64,000 nucleotides of DNA from Hygrophila difformis (GCA_030278955.1 JAOANR010000004.1:53695459-53759458); one strand, 5' to 3'; positions 23,250 to 35,191 are shown, numbered from the stretch's first letter. Translations and numbers: made by a program. Notes: generated by a model not told the origin, from the sequence alone.

Positions 23250-23257
23250 GTTACTAC

Positions 23258-23460
23258 CTCTGTTCTCACTATTTATTGAGTAATTTTGATTAATTTATTT
23301 AACATAGTTATATAAGAAAAAATATAGTCAGATCTTGTTAAATTCGTCTGATGGTGTAGTTTTAGAATATTAAATTTTTATAATTTTTATTTATGTATAA
23401 TTTGAGTTATTAACCTTTAAAAATGTGTATTAGACGACGTAAAATGCAGGAATATTGCAT
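23258..23460. mobile_element. Stowaway subfamily A fragment
   Basis: It has CTCTGTTCTCACTATTTATT at the left, then the TTGTTAAATTCGTCTGATGG and GAGTTATTAACC body motifs. The right end has eroded. It adjoins the hAT TSD. Confidence 0.55.
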
Positions 23461-23549
23461 TTAAAAGAGAACATATCGTAGAAAACTACTACTACTAACT
23501 ACTCTCTATTATTATCCATTCTCTTTTCATAATTACATATAATTTATTA

Positions 23550-23804
23550 CTCCCTCCGTTCCTTTTTAGTTGTCTTTTTAGAGATGAAAAAGTGTTCCAA
23601 AATAGTTGTCATTTTTAGATAGTTATAGGTAGTTATGCTATGTTTTTACTATATTGCCCTTCACTTTACATAAATGCTATTTGTTGACATTTATTATGAA
23701 TGAGTTTAGTTAAAGGGTAAAAATATAAATTTATGAGTTAATTAATACAAACCTTGGTTATTGAAATTGATCTGAAAGAGACAACTTAAAAGGAACGGAG
23801 GGAG
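23550..23804. mobile_element. Intact Stowaway-like MITE, subfamily B
   Basis: It starts CTCCCTCCGTTCC and ends GGAACGGAGGGAG, with TA on both sides. The body has AAAAAGTGTTCCAAAATAG. Confidence 0.88.
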
Positions 23805-24485
23805 TATATAATCTTCTCAAATACTTGTAGTATAAATAAATAAAGAAATGAGGAGGTTAATGCATGCCGCCGTTGTTTGTGAACTCAAGTGTCGTCTTCA
23901 AAGTAATTTCCGCGTTTTTGGTAATGAATAAAATTGTGTTCTTCCATTAATATATCTGCCGCCAGCTATATATGCTTCCAATACAATCCAACCACTCCAT
24001 GTTGCATCCAATAATACATCACTCTTACATTTAGATCACATTTTTGTTTTGGTGGTATACTTGTTAAATCAGATCATCTTACAAATATTTGTCTTTTTAA
24101 AATTTATCCTAGCTACTTTATTAATTAAACAAAAATGATGGGTTAAAAATGGTTCTAAAGTATTTGTATTCGTAAATAAACTATATTTTGAAATGAATTT
24201 TTAAAATTGCAATTATTCGCAGTTAGCCTTAGCGGTATGTGGTTCTGACAGCTTAATTAAAGGTTTATGTATACAGAATTATGCTTTGGAAGAGGAAAAA
24301 AAATGTAATTATTCTTGTAATTTTTTTAAAACCGTCTCAAATTTATTTATGAATGAACTATAAAAGTAATTTACTACCCACAATAATAAATTTGAGTATT
24401 TATAGCTTTAGCACCTCAAATAAGGTCTAAAGTTTGGATTGTTGTTAATGCGAAAAATATATACTTACGTCGAGTTACTCTTTAG
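23805..24485. other. AT-rich spacer
   Basis: No gene was seen on either strand. Confidence 0.4.
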
Positions 24486-24501
24486 CCTATTTGCGCAACT
24501 T

Positions 24502-24683
24502 TTTTTTTTTTTTTTCTTTTTTCCTGAAGAGCCTATACAGGCTAAGAAATGGGTAATGGGTGCCCATACTACACAAATTACAATGGCGAATAAAAGGGAG
24601 GGATAGGGGGCCGGTGGGGAATCGAACATTCAACCTTCCGTTGGAAATCGATGTACTTAACCACTTGGGCTAAATACTCGTCC
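24502..24683 (-). mobile_element. tRNA-derived SINE, full length, 16-bp TSD
   Basis: On the minus strand the head is GGGACGAG followed by a box-A-like TAGCCCAAGTGG and a box B GTTCGATTCCCC. A unique body ends in an A tail, which is the T-run at 24502-24520 on the plus strand. The duplication CCTATTTGCGCAACTT lies at 24486-24501 and 24684-24699. This is an RNA polymerase III-type retroposon mobilised by a LINE. Confidence 0.88.
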
Positions 24684-24699
24684 CCTATTTGCGCAACTT

Positions 24700-25273
24700 A
24701 TTGATAAGGTAGATTTACGGGTGTATCGATTTAGAGTTTGATAGATTTATACGAATATTAAAATTCTATTAATGTAAAAAGTCCATAAACTCCACGTAAA
24801 ATCGATTTTGTTTTGTATAGAAATGTAGAATTTGACTGACCTCTATAGAATATATAGAAATTTTTCATTGTTTAAACTTTAATGTGTATATTTATATTTT
24901 TTAAAGATAATCCATTAAAATTTACAAAGAAATTAAATTGACTTCTATAGAATATATAGACAATTTTCATTGTTTTAATGTGTATATTTATATTTTTTAA
25001 AGATAATCCATTAAAATTTACAACGAAATTAAATTCATACACTATTGAATACCTCAAAATTTTTAAAAAAAAATTAAATTCTAAATTGAATGAATATCTC
25101 TAGATTTTTAAAGACCTTTTAAAGTATTAAATAACTCAAAATTTCTAAGACTTTTTAAATCTAAATTAAATGCACTTAAACTTTAAAAGTTCAAAAAAAT
25201 CCTATAAAGCCTGATTAAACTCCATCTGCCCAAATAAGATTGACACCTTTGATTTTGAGAGATTTATTACATA
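24700..25273. repeat. Tandem duplication of about 93-100 bp in AT-rich spacer
   Basis: Two copies at about 24837-24935 and 24941-25033 share TCTATAGAATATATAGA, TGTGTATATTTATATTTTTT and AGATAATCCATTAAAATTTA. The rest is AT-rich with no gene. Confidence 0.65.
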
Positions 25274-25533
25274 CTTCCTCCGTTTCTTTTTAAAGGTTAC
25301 AGTTCTCATTTGCACGTATTCCAATTCACATTTTCAACGATTAATAACTCAAATTCGGTATAAGAAAAAATTCTTAAAATTTGATATTTAAAAACTAGAA
25401 GATGAGATTAATCCAACAAGATCTCATTTGGCTACATTTTGTCTTTTATTACTATAACTAAAATAGAAGTCAAAGTACTACAATGAACAGTAAAAAAGGT
25501 CAACATGTAACATTTAAAAAGAAACGGAGGGAG
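25274..25533. mobile_element. Stowaway-like MITE, subfamily A
   Basis: It starts CTTCCTCCGTTTCTTTTTAA and ends AAAGAAACGGAGGGAG, with TA on both sides. Confidence 0.85.
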
Positions 25534-26670
25534 TACTTCATTATTCACATTAACTCAATTTCTAATGGCAATTGGGGATGACAACTTGACTTAATTGACT
25601 TCTAACTTTCATGTTGGAGTTTCTAATTCCCTCCGTGACCCTATCCATTATTTTTGTCTATTTTGTAATTTATGTGACATGAATTCCTAGTATCCATTTC
25701 CTTCCATATATAAACTGTTCAAAAAAAATTACAAAGTCATAAAAGCGGATAAGGGGTCGGTAAAAAATTGAAATCCAGAGAATTGGAAGTTAGGGATTTA
25801 AATAATTAGGCAAGTACTTTATCCACTTTTCTGGCATACAATAGCTCCTAAAAAAAAAAAAATTAGAGTGATACCAAGTTAATATTTCAATTTTCAACTA
25901 AAAAAGCTTCGCAAAAAAAAAAAAATCAACTAAAAAAAAAAAGGGTAGAGCAGGGCAAGTGGCGGTCGCGGGGATAGTGTCATAGTGCACATGCCGCCCG
26001 GCCCGTTTCCAAACTACAGAAAATTCCACTGCGCACCACCCACCTTGCCGGTACCCGTATGCATCGGTTGCCATCCCTAAAATCCTAAATCCCCTCTCTC
26101 CCCACTGTGATTTCAGTTTCACCATTGCTGGCCTACATCTCTGTCCAAAACGCCTTCTCCCATTTCCCTTTCTCCTCAAAGGTCAAATCTTTACCTAAAT
26201 CCTCACATTCTTACCTACATACAAATGGCACATCATTTCTCCTTTTGAATCGACCGGCTTCTCTTGCTCCTCCTATATCTCCACACACAGAGAGAAACAA
26301 AAAAAGGAAAATACTTTCTTGAAAACACATCTGGGCTGTCCTTATGTGAAAATATTCCTTTCTACAGAAATAAAGAAAGCCTGAAAGCCACTGGTTTGTT
26401 GCTGCGCTGTATCTTAGTTGTTCTCCAGCTTTGGTTCATTTTCGTTCAATATTTTCCGTCACAGGATTAGCATTCCTCCGAAAGGCAAATCTGGGGTTTA
26501 CCTGTCAGTTTTCCTATTGGAGCTCTAGAGATCTCTCTGAGGTGAAATATTCTCTTCCCTCTCAAATTCCGAAACTTTTATTTTTTATTATATGTGTGTT
26601 TCCGCTCTGCAAGTAGGCATAATTCTTGATATCCTGTGTTCTTGAGTTCAAATTTGGGCACAATTTTGTG
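25534..26670. other. Upstream and 5' leader of the HERK1-like gene
   Basis: This holds a poor SINE-like stretch (25725-25850), A-rich runs at 25850-25940, then a pyrimidine-rich leader from about 26090 with several short upstream frames. I cannot place the transcription start or any leader intron. Confidence 0.4.
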
Positions 26671-29163
26671 ATGATGGGAACTATAGTCTCGCGGTTCTCT
26701 GTTTTGGGTTTGTTGATTCTCAATCTGCTGTGGTCTTGTAATGGATTTGATCCTGTTGATAAGTATTACATAAACTGTGGATCGAATAGTGAGGTTACCG
26801 TGGGTAATGTCACCTACGTGTCTGATAATTCGGCTTCGAGGTTCCTTTCGACGCCTCAGGATATCTTAGCCGATAGCCGAATGAATTCCATAACCCCATC
26901 TGATGATTCCCAGCTGTTTCGTACCGCTAGAATCTTCACCGGGCCGTCTAAGTACACGTTTTCGATTAAGCAGGCCGGCAGGCATTGGATCCGCTTGCAT
27001 TTCTTTCCCTTTTCGTACCAGAGTTACAATATGACGTCCGCTAGATTCGCCGTTTTCGCCCAGCGGACAACTCTGCTCAGCGATTTCTCCCCGAGGAACG
27101 CTTCCGTAAAGGAGTACTCCGTGAACGTCCCGACCGGAGACCTTGCGATCACGTTTTCGCCATCGGGGGGTTCTTTAGCATACGTTAATGCAATTGAGGT
27201 CGTCTCGGTTCCCAATGACCTCGTAATTGATGACGCCTCGCTTTACAATCCGTCGGGGAAATTTGTCGGCATGCTGTCCCAGTCGCTGGAGACTGTGCAT
27301 AGGTTGAATATGGGCGGGTCTTATGTTTCGCCGGTGAATGATTCGTTGGGGCGGACATGGCTTCCGGATACGAGGTTTTTGTTGCGACCGGCGACTACTA
27401 AAACCAACATTGAAGCTGTTAAGTATCCTGATGGTGGTGCCACACCCGATACGGCTCCAAAAACCGTGTACGGGACTTGCACATTGATGGACTCCGCAGG
27501 TGATCCCACTGCTAATTTCAATGTGACGTGGGTATTTGATGTGGATCCTGGTTTTCAGTACTTTGTTCGGCTGCACTTCTGTGATATCGTGAGCACGTCT
27601 GCTACTCAGCTTCTGTTCAACCTTTATATCGATTCGGCTGTGGCTTATTCAGACCTCGAACCATCTCAGAGAAATCAGGGACAGTTGTCCACCGCATTCT
27701 TTTTGGATTTTGTCACTCCATCGGTTGAAAGGAATAACCTTAGGATAAGTATTGGTCCGTCGCCTTCGAGTTCTTACCCGGGTGCTTTCCTCAGTGGGTT
27801 GGAGATTATGAAATTGAACAGCTCTATGAACAGCCTTGCTGTCGGGTCGTCCGTCTTGCCTAGCTTTCCAGCGACGAAGAAGTTGGGAGTGATCGTGGGT
27901 TTGAGTGTTGGAGTGCCACTGGTTTTGGTTGCTCTTGCGGTTCTGTTTTTCGTGCATCGGAGAAGGAAACAGGAACGGCTCAGGCAATTGAAATCGTGGG
28001 TTCCTATATCAGTTAATGGCGGAGCTTCTCATACGATGGGAAGTAAATTCTCGATTGGCACGACTGTTACTGTGGGATCGAACATGAGCTATCGTATCCC
28101 TTTTGTAGCAGTCCAGGAAGCGACCAACAACTTCGATGAGAGTTGGGTAATTGGAGTAGGTGGATTTGGGAAAGTGTACAAGGGCGCTTTGCACGATGGC
28201 ACGAAGGTAGCTGTTAAGCGAGGCAATCCCAAGTCGCAGCAAGGAATAGCCGAGTTTAGGACTGAAATCGAGATGCTTTCTCAGTTCCGCCATCGCCATT
28301 TGGTTTCCCTGATCGGGTATTGTGATGAGAAGAATGAGATGATCCTGGTGTACGAGTACATGGAAAACGGGACGCTCAAGGGGCATCTCTACGGATCCAG
28401 TAACCCCAGTCTAGGTTGGAAGGAGAGGCTCGAAATATGCATAGGATCAGCAAGAGGATTGCACTATCTCCACACTGGCTACTCAAAAGCTGTTATTCAC
28501 CGCGATGTGAAGTCGGCAAACATATTACTCGACGAGAATTTCATGGCCAAAGTTGCTGACTTTGGACTCTCCAAGACAGGGCCTGAGATCGATCAAACCC
28601 ATGTCAGTACAGCCGTCAAAGGTAGTTTCGGTTACCTCGATCCTGAATATTTCAGGAGGCAGCAACTGACTGAGAAATCAGACGTGTACTCGTTTGGTGT
28701 CGTCTTGTTCGAAGTTCTCTGTGCCAGGCCCGTAATTGATCCGTCACTTCCTAGAGAAATGGTGAACTTAGCGGAATGGGCGATGAAGTGGCAGAAGAAG
28801 GGGCAACTGGATCAAATCATCGATCAGAGTCTCGTGGGAAAGATAAAGCCGGATTCTCTTAGAAAGTTTGGGGAGACAGCGGAGAAATGCCTGGCTGACT
28901 TTGGGGTAGATCGACCGTCCATGGGGGATGTCCTGTGGAATCTAGAGTATGCTCTTCAGCTTCAGGAGGCAGTGGTGCACAACGACCCCGAGGAAAACAG
29001 TACCAATGTCATCAATCATCTCTCCCCTGGAAGCGGCGACTTCAATAATCCCAATGATGTAAGTGCATCGGTGGCTCAATTTGAAACGTCGAGCGTGGAT
29101 GACCTATCTGGTGTTTCGATGAGTAGGGTATTCTCGCAGCTGGTGAAGTCCGAGGGCAGATGA
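26671..29163 (+). CDS. HERK1: CrRLK1L receptor-like kinase, HERK1-like
   Basis: This intronless gene encodes 830 aa. CrRLK1L kinases (FERONIA, THESEUS1, HERK1) sit in the plasma membrane, bind wall polymers or RALF peptides through malectin-like domains and control cell expansion. Residues 1-25 form a signal peptide (LGLLILNLLW, cut before FDPVDKY). Tandem malectin-like domains occupy about 26-390, with several Asn glycosylation sites and TVYGTCTLM and DVDPGFQYFVRLHFCDIV. The membrane segment is about 405-428, followed by HRRRK. The kinase has the Gly loop GVGGFGKVYKG (from 495), K516, H610-R611-D612, D630-F631-G632 and SDVYSFGVVLFEVLCARP. The C-terminus SRVFSQLVKSEGR matches Arabidopsis HERK1 closely. 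The start is the first of two adjacent ATGs; longer frame upstream has no ATG. All catalytic residues are present. Confidence 0.93.
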   Translation: MMGTIVSRFSVLGLLILNLLWSCNGFDPVDKYYINCGSNSEVTVGNVTYVSDNSASRFLSTPQDILADSRMNSITPSDDSQLFRTARIFTGPSKYTFSIKQAGRHWIRLHFFPFSYQSYNMTSARFAVFAQRTTLLSDFSPRNASVKEYSVNVPTGDLAITFSPSGGSLAYVNAIEVVSVPNDLVIDDASLYNPSGKFVGMLSQSLETVHRLNMGGSYVSPVNDSLGRTWLPDTRFLLRPATTKTNIEAVKYPDGGATPDTAPKTVYGTCTLMDSAGDPTANFNVTWVFDVDPGFQYFVRLHFCDIVSTSATQLLFNLYIDSAVAYSDLEPSQRNQGQLSTAFFLDFVTPSVERNNLRISIGPSPSSSYPGAFLSGLEIMKLNSSMNSLAVGSSVLPSFPATKKLGVIVGLSVGVPLVLVALAVLFFVHRRRKQERLRQLKSWVPISVNGGASHTMGSKFSIGTTVTVGSNMSYRIPFVAVQEATNNFDESWVIGVGGFGKVYKGALHDGTKVAVKRGNPKSQQGIAEFRTEIEMLSQFRHRHLVSLIGYCDEKNEMILVYEYMENGTLKGHLYGSSNPSLGWKERLEICIGSARGLHYLHTGYSKAVIHRDVKSANILLDENFMAKVADFGLSKTGPEIDQTHVSTAVKGSFGYLDPEYFRRQQLTEKSDVYSFGVVLFEVLCARPVIDPSLPREMVNLAEWAMKWQKKGQLDQIIDQSLVGKIKPDSLRKFGETAEKCLADFGVDRPSMGDVLWNLEYALQLQEAVVHNDPEENSTNVINHLSPGSGDFNNPNDVSASVAQFETSSVDDLSGVSMSRVFSQLVKSEGR

Positions 29164-30245
29164 TTGCAGGGTTATAGTTGTTTACAGTAATACTTGTATA
29201 AGATTGGAATTTGGAGCAGCCCTTATTTTTTGTTTTCTGCAGATGAGCAATATTTCTGCATTTGTTCTTCTTTTTTTGCTGCATATATATATTATGTATT
29301 TGTTTGCCTGTTTGGGACCATGGGGGTGCATTAGGAGTATGGTTTTTATAGAGTAGTATTTTCATGTTATACAAGTTGGTGGTACACATAATTCTTCAAC
29401 TGTCTGATGTGCTTTTATATAATATCTTTTGTTATCCATATCAATAGTTTCAACTTGTGTGACGATAGAGATATTATAGGAGGCTGCTGCTCCACAAGAA
29501 GTGCAGTGTATGTAGGCATGGGATGGGAGATTGTATTAAAGGAAGCCTTCATCCATCCAAGGGAATTCTTGTCAACATTTCAGTAGTCAAGTAGTGGTAG
29601 TAGTACTGAAATAAAAGTAATCAGAGCATGTGGTTGTAGAAAAATACACTATTGAAATTTGAAAAAGGTGAGCTGCTGAATCGGGGCATTGGATTATTAT
29701 GCAAATTATAGGCTTTGATTGAGTGAGGCTGTGAAGGTCAACATGGCATGGGCCGTAAAAGGAAGGATCCAAAAATTCTAAAGTTGGTTTGTGGTCCTAT
29801 AAATCAACACATTTGTGTTTGTCACAGCACATTCCGATCCGATTTCCGTCACACTCATCTTCCTTCCCAGTTCCCACTCTGGTCTGTGGATCATGTTATC
29901 TTATGTAAATCCCCAATTCTAAAAGTTGTGGACAAAGTTTCTATCAACATAAAATTATGGTGGGTGGGTGGGTGGGTGGGTGCGTGCGTTTGCATGCAAT
30001 ATGAGCAGCAGCCCATGTGAAGAAGGTTGGGTAACACTAACAATGTGTGTGTTTCCTGAGGAGCGGTTCTGAACTTAAAAGAGTCTTGAGAGAGGGTCGT
30101 AAGCCCAGAGGGGCACGGCACCCTTTTTTATACACAAAAGCATATTAGTCAATCTGGTAAACTAGGGGCCAAGCCCTTTTTTAAATTCTTCCCTTTTTTC
30201 TTTTAAGCACCATCCCCAATTTTATTACACTTTGCACCTTATTAT
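29164..30245. other. HERK1-like 3' flank and spacer
   Basis: The 3' UTR probably ends within the first few hundred bases. A (GGTG)n run lies at 29959-29980. No other gene was seen. Confidence 0.45.
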
Positions 30246-30800
30246 ATGTTTGACTCTAGTTTACCACATGTATCATATGGAATTTACCAAGTTCTTGGTA
30301 TGTAGTTTACCACATAAATCATATGGTATTTACCAAATTCTTGGTATGTGCTTACTTGGTATGTAGTCTACCACATAAATCATATGGTATTTACCAAGTT
30401 CTTGGTATGTGCTTTAACATAAATACCTTATTATGTTTATCAGGTTATTCCACAGATATCATATAGTATTTACCAAGTTCTTGGTAAGTGTTTTACCACA
30501 AATATCATATGTTGTTTACCAGGTTAATAATATGTGGTTTACCACTGTACAGGTATGTGCTTTACCACGGTTACTACATAGTCTTTACCAAGTTATTGGT
30601 ACGTGGTTTAGCACTATACTAGTATGATTTACCACATATAACATATGGTATTTACCAAGTTCTTGGTATGTGTTTTACTACAAATACCTTATGATGTTAC
30701 CAGATTATTCCACATATATCATATGATATTTTCCAAATCTTGATATGTGCTTTACCAAGTGCTTGATATGTGGTTTACCAATGTTATTGGTATGTATTTT
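30246..30800. repeat. Degenerate satellite of TTTACCA/TTGGTA units
   Basis: About nine or ten units of 45-65 bp repeat TTTACCACATA, ATCATATGGTATTTACCAAG and TTCTTGGTATGTG. Each unit holds short palindromes (CTTGGTA against TACCAAG). Possible outer ends TAGGGGCCAAG (30162) and CCTGGCCCTA (30896) are inverted, so the array may lie inside an old element. Confidence 0.75.
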
Positions 30801-31566
30801 GCTTAACTTTCCTAACACATGTGGGCTAAAAAATAATGTTTGAAATGATAGGACTTTGACTCTAATAATGTTTTAGTAGTGGGTACCTGGCCCTAATTTT
30901 CCCGTAGTCAATAGTGGTGTTTGTGGTTAATTGGACCACAGCCCAGCCCATGTTGACAAATTAAAAGTAGTTTGTAACTCAGAAAAAAGGTGTTAGTTTA
31001 ATCACAAATGGTACTACATTTCTTTTTTCTTTTTTTTTTTCTTTTTTTTTTATTTTATATATTTTTAAAAAAATGGGTTGACCAGATGAGTTGCTAACCC
31101 GGTATATGTAGAATTTGAGTATTGGATTAAGTTATTTATTAGTGGTAGGGTTTTAGTATATTTAATAATGTTTAATTATAAATACATATGATATGTGTAT
31201 TACTGTTACTATAAAAAAAATAAGATGGATTAGCAATTTGATAGGAATCACTTCCATAGAAAAATTATACTACTAATATTTGAATAGTATTAAATTAGTA
31301 TGATTCGTTGGGAACATTCTATCATGATTCATGTGTACCTCATCAATTGGCTACATGCTGTATTAAAAATTGTGTTTGAAGCAGAGATTATCATGAGGAT
31401 TTTATAATTTGGGGATTAGATCAGGGGATTTTAGAGCGGAGTAGAAAAATTGTTCCACCAGCAAACTTAAAATTTAATTAAGGCAAACAATGCTATAAAA
31501 AAATAACCATGATGACAATTATATATACAAAGTAGTCTATATTTTTAATTTGTTACCTACCTTTAT
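30801..31566. other. AT-rich spacer
   Basis: It contains pyrimidine runs at 31020-31060. No gene was seen. Confidence 0.4.
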
Positions 31567-31933
31567 GGGTCTGTTCTGCACGCAGCTTTTGAGAGCTTTT
31601 AGTAACTTTAGTTTTTATTTCAAAACAAAAGCTCCGTTCTGCACACTAGCTTTTGGTAGCTTTTGGGAGCTTTTGGAAGCTTCTTTTTAGAAGCTACCTG
31701 TAGTAGCGTTAAAAAATAAGCTATGAGCTTTTTTTGAGCAATCACAATTTTAACCCACTACCCAATAGTCTACATAAATATTTGTTCTTTAAGTCATTTA
31801 ATACATTTTTTCACAGCTACAGCTAGTTGTACAAAACAATTAAATAGAACTGACAGCTAAAGCTCCCCAGCTCCTTACAGCTCCAGCTTGCAGCTGCAGC
31901 TTACAGCTGCAGCTCTGCGTGCAGAACATACCC
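31567..31933. mobile_element. Harbinger-like MITE with TAT TSD
   Basis: This 367-bp element has ends GGGTCTGTTCTGCACGCAG and CTGCGTGCAGAACATACCC. TAT lies at 31564-31566 and 31934-31936. The arms are AGCTTTTG and GCTGCAGCT repeats. It is non-coding and resembles the arm plan of 17177-17639. Confidence 0.8.
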
Positions 31934-32335
31934 TATATGTATACAATATACCATAACGTTTGTGTTGGATCATGGATGAGATTCTAAATGGTGAATTTGT
32001 GATGGGCAGGAGGAGTAAAGAGTAAAAGGACAGGTCGACAGGACAAAATAATGAAACTAGTAGTGTCGATGAACCCGATCCATACTTGCATTGTAAGTTC
32101 CATAATGACGTCAGCTCTGTTCTTTCTCAATTTGAGATGATGATTATTACTATAATGTGGTCGGCCAATTATTATTAACTTCAATATGGCTTTTCGCCTA
32201 CTCCACCTGCGGCCTTTGCAAAAGCAATATAATCAATCATAGTAGTAGTATATACATACTTGATGGACTACTTCCCAGTTCCCACGCCTTATTCATTCTC
32301 TCCACTGCATCATTTATTAATATACTTGTAAAATA

Positions 32336-32594
32336 CTTCCACCGTCTCATTTTTATTATTACGTTTGACTTTTTGGCACTATTCACTGTTTAAGTTTGAT
32401 TCGAATTTTTATCATAGTTAGGTAAGAAAAACATAGTCAAGTGAAATCTTGTTAGATTCATCTAATCTTGTAGTTTTAGAATATCAAATTTTTATAATTT
32501 TTTATTATACACAATTTAAGTTGTTAACCGTTAAAAATATGTATTGACATACATGTCAGGTGGGTCCGTAACAATAATAATGAGATGGAGGTAG
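32336..32594. mobile_element. Stowaway-like MITE, subfamily A
   Basis: It starts CTTCCACCGTCTCATTTTTA and ends ATAATGAGATGGAGGTAG, with TA on both sides. A (TA)n and (GT)n microsatellite follows at about 32611-32643. Confidence 0.8.
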
Positions 32595-32717
32595 TAGCAA
32601 TTTACTCAATTATATATATATATATAGTGTGTGTGTGTGTGTTTGTATATTAAACGAAATAGTCCTATATGTTTGCTGAACATAATAAGATACTAATACT
32701 ATATAATTTAAGGTGAG

Positions 32718-33117
32718 ATTACAAGAATTTTTGTTCTTGCGATCGAAAATTTTTGATAAAATTCAGTCACTAAAAAGGTTAGCAACCGAATTTGTAACCG
32801 AATTAACTACTACTTCCTCCGTTTTTTAAAGATAGCTACGGACCCACTCAGCACGCAGTCCAATGCACATTTTAAACCATTAATAATTCAAATTCGGTAC
32901 ATGTAAAAATTCTAAAAGTTCGATATTTAAAATCTACAAGACGAGACGAATCTAACAAGATCACACTTGACTATATTTTAACTTGTATAACCATGAGAAA
33001 ACTTTAAGTCAAAGTATATAAATGAACAGTACCCATTAGTCAACAGTAGCTAACAAAAAAAAAACGGAGGAAGTACAATTTTGCCGATTAAATTCAAATT
33101 TTTTCTAGTAATGTCTA
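32718..33117. mobile_element. Possible CACTA remnant split by a Stowaway
   Basis: The left piece has GATTACAAGAATTTTTG and AGCAACCGAATTTGTAACCG. The right piece ends CAAATTTTTTCTAGTAATG, whose complement resembles the CACTACTAGAAAA terminus of some CACTA elements. The Stowaway at 32813-33073 lies between them. Confidence 0.35.
32813..33073. mobile_element. Stowaway-like MITE, subfamily A
   Basis: It starts CTTCCTCCGTTTTTTAAAG and ends AAAAACGGAGGAAG, with TA on both sides. Confidence 0.85.
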
Positions 33118-33430
33118 GTGCAATGATTAAGAATTTCTTATTAAGAATATAGTGTAGACATGATGATATTATTCCTAAAAGAGAAAATTCATGCTCAAAC
33201 TCATGACTCATCATAAAAGTAAATACAATTCAACAAAAGTAAAATAACCAAAAATTCATGTTATATGGTGAACTGTTAGGGTGTCTACTCAGAAGATTGA
33301 CTAGTATAATTTTATGATCAGTTGCTTATGAATTTTACTAATAGTTAAATAAGCATTGAATTAAAGTAACGAAAAGGAATTACACCTTCCATTAGTTTAT
33401 TGATAATTGTTTTTATTCAAATTGACGCAA

Positions 33431-33495
<65 letters not shown>

Positions 33496-34487
33496 TAATG
33501 TTAGGTTGTTAGCTTGAAAATATATAATTATCATTATAAAATTGTTATTCCGATCAGATGAGAAATTGTATAAAATTATTCAAATAAGAAAATAAAATTT
33601 ACCAAAAACGTAAGTAAAAGTAGTCTAAGAAAAATAATAATTTAAAATATGAAAAGGAAAAATATTTACAAAAATTTTATGAAGGACAATCCTGAAAGGG
33701 GTATGTAAAATTAGGAAATACTATCAGATAGTACTTGTCTTCACTTATTAAAACCACAATTTAGTACTAGTATTTTATTCTAAAAATATCTATCGATAGC
33801 CCTATACAAACTGTACGACCAATTCATTTTTTCATTGTTGCACAAATTTTTTATTGGAATGATGATGGTTTGTTTCAACTATATTCATAATTTTATTAAT
33901 AATCAATTTTATACTATTATATGATAAGTTCGTACAATTATCTATATAATCACACAACTAATTAGAAAAATACTTTATAAATATATCTAGCTTGTTATGT
34001 GATACGACAGTAAATTAATAGGATGTTGCTTATTTGGTTGAGTAGTTTAGCAATTAATCTTGTATGAACACTACAAGAAAATCTAACAAATTCGAACGCA
34101 ACTGGAAATTTAGAAAATGCAAATCCTCCTCGTCTGAAATTTTTTGGGCCACAGTCGAACAAAGATCACAATTAAGGAGAACTAGGCTGCCTCATATTTA
34201 AAAGTTTTGGTGGTCTTCTCCGGCCTCCGCTTCCCCAAAAAAAAAAATGGTGGCCGTACCATAGAATAACAATGTAAAAAGTCCTGTATGTATTGTTAAT
34301 TATCAATTTTGTCCATTAAATTTGCTAATTAGATAAAACATTCTTCAAGTATATTAATTCAATGTCCTTTATCCTCTTAATCATCTAATTAGTCCCTTAA
34401 TCAGCCTAAATCTCCACCATTAATCTTTGTCACATCATTTCGTCAGTTTAATTAAGGGGCCAAATGACCAAATCAGTTAGATTAATA
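33118..34487. other. Spacer with an AAT microsatellite and a lone CACTA end
   Basis: An AAT run of about 21 units lies at 33431-33493. CACTACAAGAAAA starts at 34069 and matches the CACTA terminus exactly, but I found no partner end, so it is a solo or truncated element. No gene was seen. Confidence 0.55.
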
Positions 34488-34747
34488 CTCCCTCCATTTT
34501 CCAATAGTTGGAACGTTTGGAAATTTAACACTATTCACACACGCACTTTGACTTAAAGTTTTATCATAGTTATACAAGTTAAAATATAGTCAATTGAGAT
34601 CTTGTTAGATTCGTCTCATCGAGTAGTTTTTATATATCAAACTTTTAGAATTTCTACTTGTACCGAAATTGAGTTATTAATGGTTTAAAACATGCACTGG
34701 ACTGCGTGCACTGTGAGTCCGTTTCAATTTTTTGAAAACGGAGGGAG
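34488..34747. mobile_element. Stowaway-like MITE, subfamily A
   Basis: It starts CTCCCTCCATTTTCCAATAG and ends TTGAAAACGGAGGGAG, with TA on both sides. It is in the opposite internal orientation to the copy at 32813. Confidence 0.87.
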
Positions 34748-34797
34748 TATGTTTTTAAAATGTTTTAAGTAATTAACAAACTTAATGAACTAAATTA

Positions 34798-34975
34798 ATT
34801 TTTTTTTTTTTTTGGTTGAACAACCTATACAAGCTAAAAGGATTGGTGGGAGCTCATGCCACACAAATTATAAAGAGATAAAGAGGATGAATAGAAGGCG
34901 GATGGGGAATCGAACCCCCAATTACATATAGATTGGGAGTCGGAGGACTTGACCATTTGGGTAAGTCCACATCCC
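34798..34975 (-). mobile_element. tRNA-derived SINE, full length, 15-bp TSD
   Basis: On the minus strand it has a GGGATGTGGACTTACCCAAA head, box B GGTTCGATTCCCC, a body shared with 24502-24683 and an A tail (T-run at 34798-34814). TAATGAACTAAATTA is duplicated at 34783-34797 and 34976-34990. Confidence 0.88.
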
Positions 34976-35191
34976 TAATGAACTAAATTAACAATTAACA
35001 TAAATACAAGACTATTTGAATTTTCATTCCATAATCACCTGGACCTCTTGTCAGTGGCTGAATTTTCGACAATAAATTAGCATATTTCATAGGGCAAAAT
35101 CTTGTTTACTGAATTTCAATATATACAAATCATGTTTGTGTTTTAACATAAGAGATGGATCGAAAGGTTTGGTTTCCAATATTACATCCCG

